Source: Geomicrobium sp. JCM 19038 (GTDB lineage: Bacteria; Bacillota; Bacilli; Bacillales; Marinococcaceae). From it: a stretch of 64,000 nt of DNA. Location of the stretch: assembly GCF_000698125.1 (NCBI RefSeq), contig NZ_BAXA01000008.1, positions 110,062 to 174,061 on the forward strand, read 5' to 3'. The number at the start of each line of letters is the position of its first letter. The stretch's first letter is position 1. A program made the position numbers and the translations under genes. Positions 35,469 through 44,382 of this stretch are shown piece after piece. Under the pieces are notes generated by a model that saw only the letters and a program-made list of their open reading frames with translations, was not told the origin of the DNA and ran no database searches.

Positions 35469-35873
35469 TGTAATCTTGCAGACGGTAACGAAGATTGTTG
35501 TTTTCATCATCTTCACGTTCGCCTTTTACCTCTTCTTTGCAGGGCATCACGATACAGGCGGAGGGTTTATAGGAGGCTTATGGCTGCATCAGCTCGTCCT
35601 CCTCTACTTGTCTTATGATATTGATACGATTTCTAAAGCAATCCCGATTAACTATCGCACATTAATAGGAGTTGGGGTTTCTGTATCAATGCTTACCGGG
35701 TTAGGGTCGATATTACTCGGCTTCCCTTTCCTCAGTCATACGTTTGAGTACGTTGACTTCCCGTTTTTTGGGAGATTGAGCTTGCCACATCTGTACTCTT
35801 TGAGTTTGGTGTGTTGTTTACAGTTGTTGGTGGGACACTCACAATCATTTTAAGTATTAGTGAGGATGTATAA
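35455..35873 (+). CDS. mrpB: Mrp antiporter subunit B, with frameshifts
   Basis: Membrane subunit required for Mrp assembly. It starts 14 bases inside the end of mrpA with AGGAGGGG upstream. [42 protein letters not shown] is standard. A lost A at about 35580 and two lost bases at about 35594 cancel each other, leaving a short out-of-frame stretch (WLHQ) where MAASA is expected. One G lost at about 35770 then destroys the end; with it restored the C-terminus reads FPFFGEIELATSVLFEFGVLFTVVGGTLTIILSISEDV and stops at 35873, giving 140 residues. Confidence 0.9.
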
Positions 35874-35875
35874 CT

Positions 35876-36214
35876 ATGGAAATACTAATGTCTATTCTAA
35901 TAGGTGTCCTCGTAACTGCTGGTACGTATTTGGTCATGTCAAGAAGCTTACTCAGAATTATTTTAGGAACGGCAGTCATCGGTCACGGAGCATTATTACT
36001 ACTGCTTACGACCGCTGGTCTAAAAGAAGGAGCGCCGCCAATTACAAACATTGAAGCGCTCGTCTACGCCGATCCTCTTCCGCAAGCGTTGATCTTAACT
36101 GCAATCGTGATTAACTTTGCAACGACAGGTTTCTTCTTGGTACTTGCGTATCGAGCGTATAAAGAACTAGGAACAGACGATATGGATAAACTAAGGGGTA
36201 TTGACGATGAATAA
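35876..36214 (+). CDS. mrpC: Mrp antiporter subunit C
   Basis: NuoK-like membrane subunit of 112 residues with three helices: MEILMSILIGVLVTAGTYLVMSRSLLRIILGTAVIGHGALLLLLTTAGLKEG and DPLPQALILTAIVINFATTGFFLVLAYRAYKELGTDDMDKL. The PQALILTAIVI segment is the family signature. It starts two bases after the mrpB stop and overlaps the start of mrpD by eight bases. Intact, unlike A, B and D. Confidence 0.96.
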   Translation: MEILMSILIGVLVTAGTYLVMSRSLLRIILGTAVIGHGALLLLLTTAGLKEGAPPITNIEALVYADPLPQALILTAIVINFATTGFFLVLAYRAYKELGTDDMDKLRGIDDE

Positions 36215-37688
36215 TATCATTATTTTATTATTGCTAATTCCACTCCTTACGGGCGTCCTACTTATCTTCCTTAGAAATCGCATCTCTGCCCAGCGTTGGT
36301 TAAGCATTCTTTCTTTGTTGGCTGTAGGGGTCGTCGCAGCGATTATCATTCAACGTGTCTTGAATGAAGGCACGATGACGTTAAATCTAGGGGCTGGGAG
36401 CCGCCTTACGGGATTGTCCTTGTTGCTGACATGTTCGCAATGTTACTCGTGTTTACAACAGTTATAGTTGGGATTTGTTGTTTGTTATACGGGTTTCGTA
36501 CAATTGGAGAAGAGCGTGAACGGTATTATTTCTATACGTTCATCCAATTTTTACTTGTCGGTGTTATGGGATCATTTTTAACAGGAGATTTATTTAACCT
36601 GTTCGTATTCTTCGAAGTGATGTTGCTATCTTCGTACGTGTTAATCGCTCTTGGAGGTAAGAAAGTTCAGCTTCGTGAATCGATTAAATATGTACTCGTG
36701 AATATCGTGTCTTCAATGATGTTCCTTATTGCGATTGCGTATTTATACGGAATGCTAGGAACGTTGAATTTTGCACATATGGCGATTCGTGTATCAGAGG
36801 CAGGACAGGATGGTCTACTAACGACGGTTGCGATCTTTCTAATGCTCGTATTTGCGTTAAAGGCTGCCTTACTGATGTACTTCTGGTTACCAGGTTCATA
36901 CGGTGCACCACCGATGGCCGTTGCGGCATTGTTTGCAGCGCTTCTAACAAAAGTCGGGATTTATTCGATTTTCCGTATGTTTTCTGTTGTATTTCCACAT
37001 CAACCGGAGATTACGCATCAGTTGCTCGCTTGGCTCGGGATATTGACGATGATTATTGGAGCGATTGGGGCAGTTGCACACTGGAGTCTCAGAAAAATAC
37101 TGGCATACAATGTTGTCGTCGCAGTAGGATTTATGATTGCCGGTTTTGCAGTCTTTACGACGACAGCGATCGCAGGCTCGGTATTCTACTTGATTCATGA
37201 TATGTTCGTTAAAGCGCTCCTGTTTATACTCGGTGGAATTATGATTGGGTTGACGGGTACAGATAAGCTGCGTGAAATGAGTGGGATGATTCGAACCACG
37301 CTTCACTCGGTTGGATGTTCTTTATTGCAGCACTTGCCTTGCAGGGGTACCACCGCTAAGTGGCTTCATCGGAAAGCTTCTCGTTTTACAAGGGGCGATT
37401 GGTGAAGGGTTCTATATCATTGCTGCTGTAGGTTTAATTACGAGCCTTATGGTTCTTTACTCCGTCATCAAAATCTTTATTAATGGATTTTGGGGTGAGA
37501 ATCAACTGACCGTTGAAGATGAAAAGATGTCAACGAAAGGAACGCTTCTTCCGAGTGCAATTCTTACAGTCATTGTAATCGGAATGGGGCTTGGAGCGGA
37601 GTTTGTGAACGTCTATATTATGGAAGCTGCTGAAGTCATTAACAATCCTTCCTTGTATATCGACGCAGTTATGCCTAACGGGGAATAA
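36207..37688 (+). CDS. mrpD: Mrp antiporter subunit D, with frameshifts
   Basis: NuoM/N-like proton-translocating subunit. Recognisable: FFEVMLLSSYVLIALGGKKVQLRESIKYVLVNIVSSMMFLIAIAYLYGMLGTLNFAHMA, LMYFWLPGSYGAPPMAVAALFAALLTKVGIYSIFRMF and IHDMFVKALLFILGGIMIGLTGT, including conserved Glu and Lys of the helix proton path. Lesions: one T lost at about 36395 (LGAWEPPYGIVLVADMFAMLLV restored), one A at about 37294 (MIRNHASLGWMFFIAALA) and one C at about 37337 (ALAGVPPLSGFIGKLLVLQG). Restored length 494 residues. ATG at 36207 lies inside the end of mrpC with AAGGGGT before it. Confidence 0.93.
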
Positions 37689-37701
37689 GAGAGGTGAGAG
37701 C

Positions 37702-38178
37702 ATGCCCGTACAAATACTATTAAATTTATTTATCGCAGCGCTTTGGATGTTTTTGCAAGATGATTGGAGTATAAGTACGTTTACACTAGGTTATTTGCTC
37801 GGCCTCTTACTCATCTGGATGACACGTAGGTTCTTTAATGAACCGTTCTACCTGAGAAGGATTTGGGCGCTCATTGCGTTGTTAGTGTTATTTATCCGTG
37901 AGTTAATTTCTTCGAGCATCTTAATTACTAGACAAATCTTGCGTCCGAAACTAAATATCACTCCAGGGATTTTTACATTAGAGACGACACTAGAAACCGA
38001 TTTAGAGATTACAGTGTTAGCGTTACTTTTGATGCTTACACCTGGTTCAGTCGTTATAGAAGTTTCTGAAGATGGTAAGACTTTTTATATGCATGCCATG
38101 GACATTCCAGATTCAAGTGACATGGCGTTACGTTCGAAAGATAAGTTTGAAAAAGCGATTATGGGGGTTACAAGATAA
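37702..38178 (+). CDS. mrpE: Mrp antiporter subunit E
   Basis: Small membrane subunit of 158 residues; MPVQILLNLFIAALWMFLQDDWSISTFTLGYLLGLLLIWMTRRFF at the N-terminus and the soluble part with LTPGSVVIEVSEDGKTFYMHAMDIPD are typical MrpE. GAGAGGTGAGAG precedes the ATG. The stop overlaps the mrpF start (TAATG). Intact frame. Confidence 0.96.
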   Translation: MPVQILLNLFIAALWMFLQDDWSISTFTLGYLLGLLLIWMTRRFFNEPFYLRRIWALIALLVLFIRELISSSILITRQILRPKLNITPGIFTLETTLETDLEITVLALLLMLTPGSVVIEVSEDGKTFYMHAMDIPDSSDMALRSKDKFEKAIMGVTR

Positions 38179-38459
38179 TGTTTGATCTTATTTTATTGAT
38201 CTCGTTGTTGTTAATCTCCTTCGCCATCTTGGTTGCTTTGTATAGAGTATATAAAGGGCCATCAATGCCAGATCGAATTATTGCTCTTGATTCAATCGGG
38301 ATTAACTTAATTGCCTTGATTGCAGTGTTCTCTATTTATATGAGATCCACAGCATACCTTGAGGCAATCCTTATACTCGGTATACTCGCCTTTATCGGAA
38401 CGATAGCATTTTCGAAGTTTATTGAGAGGGGTGTAGCAATTGAACGAAAGCATGATTGA
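38178..38459 (+). CDS. mrpF: Mrp antiporter subunit F
   Basis: 93-residue subunit with three helices; YRVYKGPSMPDRIIALDSIGINLIALIAVFSIYM carries the conserved Pro-Asp-Arg motif of MrpF. Relatives can also transport bile acids. Starts on the last base of the mrpE stop and overlaps mrpG by 20 bases. Intact frame. Confidence 0.96.
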   Translation: MFDLILLISLLLISFAILVALYRVYKGPSMPDRIIALDSIGINLIALIAVFSIYMRSTAYLEAILILGILAFIGTIAFSKFIERGVAIERKHD

Positions 38460-38835
38460 AATCATTGTTGCCATTCTAGTGCTTATAGGTGTTGCATTAG
38501 CGCTAATTAGCGCTTTTGGTTTAATCCGCTTACCAGATGTGTACACCCGTTCACATGCAGCGACAAAAAGTGCTACTCTCGGTGTTCTCGTAACGATCAT
38601 TGGGGCATTTCTCTTCTTTGGATTATCCGAAGGGGTATATAGTGTACGGTTAATCTTAGGAATTATTTTCGTGTTCCTTACTGCGCCTGTTGCAGGACAT
38701 CTCATATGTCGAGCGGCTTATCGTTCAGGTGTATCATTATCAAAAGAAAGTGTCCAAGATGATCTTGAACCAATTCTTGGTAATGAAGAAGAGCGTCGTG
38801 CAAAAAATAAAGAACGACACCATCGTTCATCTTAG
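38440..38835 (+). CDS. mrpG: Mrp antiporter subunit G
   Basis: 131-residue last subunit with three helices; ALISAFGLIRLPDVYTRSHAATKSATLGVLVTIIGAFLFFGL is the MrpG/PhaG signature. The start is a TTG at 38440 with GAGAGGGGTG suitably spaced; an ATG at 38452 is too far from it. The C-terminal tail is strongly charged (EERRAKNKERHHRSS). A strong terminator follows, closing the seven-gene operon. Confidence 0.95.
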   Translation: MNESMIEIIVAILVLIGVALALISAFGLIRLPDVYTRSHAATKSATLGVLVTIIGAFLFFGLSEGVYSVRLILGIIFVFLTAPVAGHLICRAAYRSGVSLSKESVQDDLEPILGNEEERRAKNKERHHRSS

Positions 38836-38846
38836 TAAGGATTTTA

Positions 38847-38880
38847 GACCCACATTCAATGCATAGAATGTGGGTCTTTC
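38847..38880 (+). terminator. Terminator of the mrp operon
   Basis: Perfect 11-base arms GACCCACATTC / GAATGTGGGTC with an 8-base loop and T-rich tail. Confidence 0.92.
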
Positions 38881-38988
38881 TTATAGAATTGTAAGTTTTA
38901 CTTAGTATTATTGTTAAACTTCCTGCATGACTCTTGCCGCATTTGCTCAGTTTGCTACGATGAAAGTAATTCTATAGGAGGTGGTAAC

Positions 38989-40896
38989 ATGAAGAAGTTC
39001 TGGTTAGCAGCTTTGCTTACAGTGCCGATGCTAAGCATTCCACAGCTTGCTGAAGGTTCAGAAGTAAAACGAGGGGATTTCCTCAAAAAAATGATGGACG
39101 AAATGGACATTGAAGTCGAGCATTATGACACATCAACGCTCGCTTTTGAAGACGTAAGTGAAGAATATGCACCGTACGTAACTGCAGCAGTGGAACTTGG
39201 AATTACAACTGGACGTACGGACACTCGATTTGGTACAGAAGATCCTGTAACGAGGGCACATGCATCGTTATTTATGACTCGTGCCATGAACTTAGAAGCA
39301 GATGATTTATCAACGCTTTTGCAATTTGAAGATGTTTCTGAGGCGAGCTTTGCGAGTGAGGCACTAGCGACTGTGGCACAGTATGGCATTATGACTGGTT
39401 ATACTAATGGTTACATGCGACCGAATCAAAACATTGCTCCTCATCAAGTGGATGCGATTCTAGAACGGCAAGACAACTACTTTACGAAACGCTCAATCGT
39501 ACATACAAATGATATGCACGGAAGAGTAATGCAAAACGATGATGAAGGTGTCATGGGTCTTGCAAAAGTACATACAATCTATGATCTCATTAAACAGCAA
39601 AGCGAAGACGTGCTCCTCGTGGATGGTGGGGATACTTTCCATGGTACAAATCATGTGCATTATACAGAAGGACAAGCGATGGTCGAGCTTATGAACCATA
39701 TTGGCTATGATGCGATGGCTGCAGGAAATCATGAATTTAATTATGGGTATAATCGATTACTAGAATTAAGTGATCTAGCAGATTTTCCGATCCTTGCGAG
39801 CAATGTGATCGTCGATGAAACTGGGGAGCCATTAGTTGAGCGTTATTCAATTGCAAAACTCGGTGACAAAAAAATCGGCTTTGTTGGGATTACAACAGAG
39901 GATACACCAATTCGAACACACCCGAGTAATGTTGAAGGAATTACATTCTATAATGATGTAGAAATTGCCAAGCGTGAAGTCGAGGCTATAGAAGACAAAG
40001 TAGATCATGTCGTTTTGTTAACACACTCAGGTCATTCGGTAGACCAAACTGTAGCAGAAGAAGTTGAAGGTGTCGATTTAATCATCGGTGGACATAGTCA
40101 TACAGCGGTTGAGCGACCGTTTTATCAAGATCAAACATTTATTGCACAAGCCCACGAACATACAAAAGCAGTCGGTGTTGTTAACTTCTACTATTATGAA
40201 GACGAGCTTGCATCGATGAATGGTCAATTAATTCGCGACGTGAATGAGCGTTTTGAACCGCATCCAGAAACAGAAGCGCTCGTACAACAGTATGTAACCG
40301 AAGTTGATGAAGCATTAAGTGAAGTTATCGGGTCCATTGATACACGACTGGAAGGGGATCGAGAGGTTGTTCGGCGTGAGGAATCGAATTTAGGTAACTT
40401 AATTACAGACGCGATGCGTCAACGAACAGATGCTGATGTAGCCATTATGAACGGCGGGGGAATTCGAGAGAGTATTGAAGCAGGTGACGTGACGATCCAT
40501 GATGTGATGAATGCTTTTCCTTTTATTAATCTCGTTGAAGCTCAAGAGATGACAGGAGATGTAATCGTTGAGGCGCTAGAGGAATCACTAAGTGTTTATC
40601 CTGAAGCGAATGGTGGATTTTTACACGTTTCAGGAATGAACGTACAATACGACCCGGACGAAGATCCTTATGAGCGTGTGACATCGGTTGAAATTAATGG
40701 CGAGTCGATCGACACGACAGAGACGTATCTCGTTGGAACGAACGATTTCCTAGCAGCAGGTGGAGATGGGTATTCAATGTTTGAAGATCAAGAAATTGTC
40801 TTATCAACGGGTGAGTTGTTAAGTGAAATTCTCATTGATTACATTCGCTCTGGAGAAGAAATCCCTGATGTTGAAGGAAGAATTGTCCAACAATAA
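38989..40896 (+). CDS. SLH-anchored 5'-nucleotidase / metallophosphoesterase
   Basis: Secreted 635-residue enzyme. Signal peptide MKKFWLAALLTVPMLSIPQLAEG, then about 140 residues with two S-layer-homology repeats (FEDVSEEYAPYVTAAVELGITTGRTDTRFGTEDPVTRAHASLFMTRAM and FEDVSEASFASEALATVAQYGIMTGYTNGYMRPNQNIAPHQ) for binding wall polymers. The metallophosphatase domain has HTNDMHGRV, VDGGDTFHG, AAGNHEFNYG, LTHSGHSVD and IIGGHSHT; the 5'-nucleotidase C-domain has ESNLGNLITDAMRQRTDADVAIMNGGGIRE and FLAAGGDGYSMF. The ATG at 38989 follows AGGAGGTGG. It would release phosphate and nucleosides at the wall. Very acidic. Confidence 0.95.
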   Translation: MKKFWLAALLTVPMLSIPQLAEGSEVKRGDFLKKMMDEMDIEVEHYDTSTLAFEDVSEEYAPYVTAAVELGITTGRTDTRFGTEDPVTRAHASLFMTRAMNLEADDLSTLLQFEDVSEASFASEALATVAQYGIMTGYTNGYMRPNQNIAPHQVDAILERQDNYFTKRSIVHTNDMHGRVMQNDDEGVMGLAKVHTIYDLIKQQSEDVLLVDGGDTFHGTNHVHYTEGQAMVELMNHIGYDAMAAGNHEFNYGYNRLLELSDLADFPILASNVIVDETGEPLVERYSIAKLGDKKIGFVGITTEDTPIRTHPSNVEGITFYNDVEIAKREVEAIEDKVDHVVLLTHSGHSVDQTVAEEVEGVDLIIGGHSHTAVERPFYQDQTFIAQAHEHTKAVGVVNFYYYEDELASMNGQLIRDVNERFEPHPETEALVQQYVTEVDEALSEVIGSIDTRLEGDREVVRREESNLGNLITDAMRQRTDADVAIMNGGGIRESIEAGDVTIHDVMNAFPFINLVEAQEMTGDVIVEALEESLSVYPEANGGFLHVSGMNVQYDPDEDPYERVTSVEINGESIDTTETYLVGTNDFLAAGGDGYSMFEDQEIVLSTGELLSEILIDYIRSGEEIPDVEGRIVQQ

Positions 40897-40899
40897 CCT

Positions 40900-40934
40900 A
40901 AAAAACGATGAGGAGCGTCCTCATCGTTTTTTTT
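40900..40934. terminator. Bidirectional terminator after the 5'-nucleotidase
   Basis: AAAAAACGATGAGGA pairs with TCCTCATCGTTTTTT around a 3-base loop; A and T runs on both sides, serving both convergent genes. Confidence 0.92.
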
Positions 40935-42115
40935 AGATCGTTTTGTTTCGACTAGCCAACAGACCTACTAATAGCAAGACAATCGTAAGAATTAGGCAAA
41001 GCATGTAGGTGAGTTCTGGTAGCTGAATTGATTGCAACAAAAGCCCAAATCCAATCGGACCAATCGTTGCAAACAAATAACCGACCGCTTGCGACATGCC
41101 AGAAAGAGAAGCTGCATCTTGGGCGGTTTTTGTTCGCAGTGATAAAAGTAGAAATGATAAACTAACTGCGCCTCCTTGAGCTACACCTACGAATGCGATA
41201 AAAAGTCCAGTCGCAAATAAAGAACCGTTAAAGAAAGTAAGGCCAAGAAAGCCAGTAGCATAGAGTACACCCAAAGTGAGCACGATCTTTCGTTGATCGT
41301 AAAGACGTGCACCGATAAGTGGAACGATAAACGTTGCAGGGATCCCAAAGATTTGCATCCAAGCTAAAAAGAAACCGGCTTCTGTAGCATCAAATCCGTT
41401 TAGCATTAATAATTCGGGTAACCACGTAATTAAGCTATAGAAAAGAATCGATTGTAAACCCATAAATGCGGTCACTTGCCAAGCAAGTTTTGAGTGCCAA
41501 AGCTTTGTCGCGGTAGGCACAGTTTTTATGTGGTCTTTCGTTTTGTATTTCAATTGTGGGAGCCAAAGGATTAATGCCAAAAAAGCAGGAGCAATCCAAA
41601 TAAATAAACTTAAATTCCATCCTAGCCCGATGTTTAGCGCAAGTGGAACACTTACCCCTGAAGCAATCGTTGCAAACACTGCCATAGAAGTCATATACAA
41701 GCTCGTGAATAATCCGATCCTTAATGGAAATGTCTTTTTTACAAAACCAGGAATTAAAACATTACATAATGCAATTCCAATACCGACCAATATGGTACCA
41801 ATAAAAAGAAGTGCATTTACCGGCATGAAACGAACGACCATTCCTAAAATTAAGAGGATAAGTCCGATAAAGATCATGCGCTCAAGCCCAAACGATCTTG
41901 AGAGCTTTGGGGCAAAAAGAGATAAAAGTGAAAACGAAAGTAAAGGCAGCGCAGTCATGAAACTAATTTGGACATGTGATAAGTGAAGGTCATCTCGAAT
42001 CATCGTAAGTAAGGCCTACACTCGTAATGGCAGGTCGTAAATTAAGTGCAACGATCAAGATTGCAATGACTGCCAAAACATAAGGAGTGCGTTTGGTTGG
42101 TGTTGTATTAAGCAT
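40933..42115 (-). CDS. CynX/NimT-type MFS transporter, frameshifted near the start
   Basis: Major facilitator of the cyanate/nitroimidazole transporter-like group. The intact part begins MIRDDLHLSHVQISFMTALPLLSFSLLSLFAPKLSRSFGLERMIFIGLILL and has IALCNVLIPGFVKKTFP. The true N-terminus is upstream in another frame: from the ATG at 42115 (GAGGAT site) it reads YVLAVIAILIVALNLRPAITSVG; two lost bases at about 42013 separate them, and restoring CT gives ITSVGPLLTMIRDD and 394 residues with 12 helices. NLRPAITSVGPLL is the signature of the group. Substrate unknown. Confidence 0.87.
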
Positions 42116-42186
42116 ATTATCCTCATCATGTTTTTCCTCATTGTAACATGAAACCGCCTACTCAAACGTAGAGTAGGCGGTCTTGA

Positions 42187-42792
42187 TTAGAAGGTCTTAT
42201 TAAACCAATTAATGGCTTCGCTTAATTCGGATTGAGTGAGCTGATGCCCACCGTTTTCCCAATGTAAGGTCACATCCGACCCGGCTTCTTTTAGCAATTC
42301 GTTTAGTTCTTCTGTCTCCTCGGGACGACAAATTGGATCTTGTTTTCCAGCGCCGATAAAGATCGGTGTATCGTTAAGTGAGGGAAGTGTAACGCCTCTT
42401 CTCGGTACCATCGGATGATGAAGGCTAGCTCCTTTTAGTGAGTTCTCATAATGGAACAATAAACTCGCTGCAATATTGGCTCCATTTGAATATCCGACAG
42501 CGACGATGTTGGAGCGATTGAAGTTGTGTTCTGAAGCGGCTTGATCAAGAAATTCATGCAGCTCCTTCGTACGGAAGACCAAATCTTCTTCATCAAATAC
42601 ACCTTCTCGTAGGCGACGAAAAAATCGGGGCATCCCATTTTCTGACACGTTTCCACGAACGCTTAATACCGACGAGTCAGGTGCAATCATTTTCGCTAAC
42701 GGAAGCAGATCGTTTTCGTCGCCACCCGTACCGTGTAAGAGTAGTAAAACAGGCGCTTGTTCGTTAGAGCCTTTTTGAAAGATGTGTTGCAT
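42187..42792 (-). CDS. Alpha/beta hydrolase, phospholipase/carboxylesterase family
   Basis: Serine hydrolase of 201 residues. LLLLHGTGGDENDLLPLAKMIAP holds the oxyanion region, the nucleophile Ser is in VAVGYSNGANIAASLLFHY, the acid in FIGAGKQDPICRPEE and the His in WENGGHQLTQSEL. Length and sequence resemble MhqD (YodD) of Bacillus subtilis, part of the quinone-stress response. The ATG at 42792 has AAAGGAG eight bases before it. A MarR regulator gene lies 63 bp upstream on the same strand, likely in the same operon. Confidence 0.87.
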   Translation of the reverse strand: MQHIFQKGSNEQAPVLLLLHGTGGDENDLLPLAKMIAPDSSVLSVRGNVSENGMPRFFRRLREGVFDEEDLVFRTKELHEFLDQAASEHNFNRSNIVAVGYSNGANIAASLLFHYENSLKGASLHHPMVPRRGVTLPSLNDTPIFIGAGKQDPICRPEETEELNELLKEAGSDVTLHWENGGHQLTQSELSEAINWFNKTF

Positions 42793-42854
42793 TGGTATCG
42801 CTCCTTTAACTGGAATTGTTGTTAGTGTGCTCATTCAAAACCATCATGATGAGT

Positions 42855-43289
42855 TTAATCTGATGATGAATCACTTTTATGAAGGCGTGTGAGTAAACGT
42901 AATAACTCTTTTTGTTCATCGGTTGATAAGCTTGCAAATTGGTTCATTTGAAACTCTTCTTGCATAGGTACAACCTGCTGATACAACGCTAATCCTTCTT
43001 TTGTTAGCGATAAATATTTTGTTTTCCATTCTTGTTTGCGAGTGATCAGCTCACGGGTCTCCATCTTCTTAACAAGATGTGTAATGTTGCCTTTCGTGAC
43101 AATAAGCTTCTCTGCTAAGTCTTGTTGTGTAATGGGCTGATGAGCACCGACTTGCACGAGTAAATCGAATTGAGCAGTGGAAAGGTCATAATCATCTAAG
43201 TTCTTGTTCGTTTGACGGATGTTGTGATTGTAAAAGCGTGCGAGCCGAAACCATAGCAATAACGCAAGGCGGCGATCTGTCTGCTCCAT
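42855..43289 (-). CDS. MarR family transcriptional regulator
   Basis: 144-residue winged-helix regulator. DYDLSTAQFDLLVQVGAHQPITQQDLAEKLIVTKGNITHLVKKMETRELITRKQEWKTKYLSLTKEG is the DNA-binding region; the WKTKYLSLT wing resembles MarR proteins that sit beside quinone or dioxygenase genes. It contains no cysteine, so direct thiol sensing is unlikely. The ATG at 43289 follows AAGGAGA. It probably controls itself and the hydrolase downstream; a divergent aldo/keto reductase at 43461 could also be a target. Confidence 0.88.
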   Translation of the reverse strand: MEQTDRRLALLLWFRLARFYNHNIRQTNKNLDDYDLSTAQFDLLVQVGAHQPITQQDLAEKLIVTKGNITHLVKKMETRELITRKQEWKTKYLSLTKEGLALYQQVVPMQEEFQMNQFASLSTDEQKELLRLLTRLHKSDSSSD

Positions 43290-43460
43290 ACACATGTCTC
43301 CTTCAATAGTTATCAGTATAATCATAAACTGATTGCCACACACATTCAAGATTTTTGCATGGTACGATGAGTTAGACTCGTTTTATAGTTATACGTGATG
43401 TATGATTTACGACCATTTCGGGTACAGGATGAATAAGAAATTATTGTTGGAGGGATGATC

Positions 43461-44365
43461 TTGAATCGAAGTACGCTAGGCAAGTCAGAAATTGAACTTA
43501 GTGAGATTTCATTAGGCACTATGAGTTTACCTAACGATTCTATACAGTCAAAACGAATTATTGAAACAGCTATTGAAAAAGGAATCAATTATTATGATAC
43601 CGCTGATCTCTATTCTTATGGGGAGAATGAGCGTATGGTTGGAGAATTAATTAAAGAAAGAAGAAGTGACTTAGTCCTTGGAACAAAAGGTGGGAATCAC
43701 TTTAAGGAAGAAAAAGATGGGTGGTTTTGGGATCCGTCAAAAGCTACCTAAAAGAAGCTTGCAAAAATAGTTTAAAGCGTTTAGGGACAGACTACATTGA
43801 TTTGTATCAACTTCATGGTGGAACAATCGATGACCCGATCGATGAATCCATTGAAGCATTGCAAGAATTAAAGCAAGAAGGGTACATCCGAGAATTTGGA
43901 ATTTCTTCAATACGACCAAATGTTATTCGAGAGTACCTTCATTCGGGGATGGCGAGTGTGATGATGCAATATAGTTTGCTTGACCGAAGACCAGAAGAGG
44001 AACTTTTAGAGTTACTTCACCAGAACGGTATTGGTGTTCTCGTAAGAGGCGCAGTTGCAAAAGGGTTGTTAACAGACCGAGTGGAAGAGAAAGTCAGTGA
44101 AGACGGATTTCTAGGTCATAGTAAGGAACGCATTCTATTTGCGACCGATGCTCTACGTGCCATTAGTGATGTAGCAACACCATCACAAGAAGCGATTCGA
44201 TATGTACTCCGTCACCCTGCGGTCACTTCAGTCGTAGCTGGTGCAAGCACTGCAGAACAAGTGCTAGAAAACAGTGTTACATCAGAACTAGGCCCCCTCT
44301 CGGATGAAAATTATGATAAATTAAAGAAAAGTGCTGAAATGATTTATTATGAACAGCACCGTTAA
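43461..44365 (+). CDS. Aldo/keto reductase, frameshifted
   Basis: NADPH-dependent oxidoreductase with a TIM-barrel fold. The tetrad is visible: Asp and Tyr in YYDTADLYSYGENERMVGELI, Lys in LVLGTKGGNHF and His in YIDLYQLHGGTIDDPIDESIEALQELKQEGYIREFGISSI. C-terminal cofactor site VTSVVAGASTAEQVLENS. The frame breaks at about 43739; one A restored to the A run gives WDPSKSYLKEACKNSLKRLGTDYID and 301 residues. The start is a TTG at 43461 six bases after GGAGGG. Upstream of the M20 amidohydrolase by 17 bp, so likely co-transcribed. Substrate unknown. Confidence 0.9.
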
Positions 44366-44382
44366 TGTTGAGGAGTGAAACA

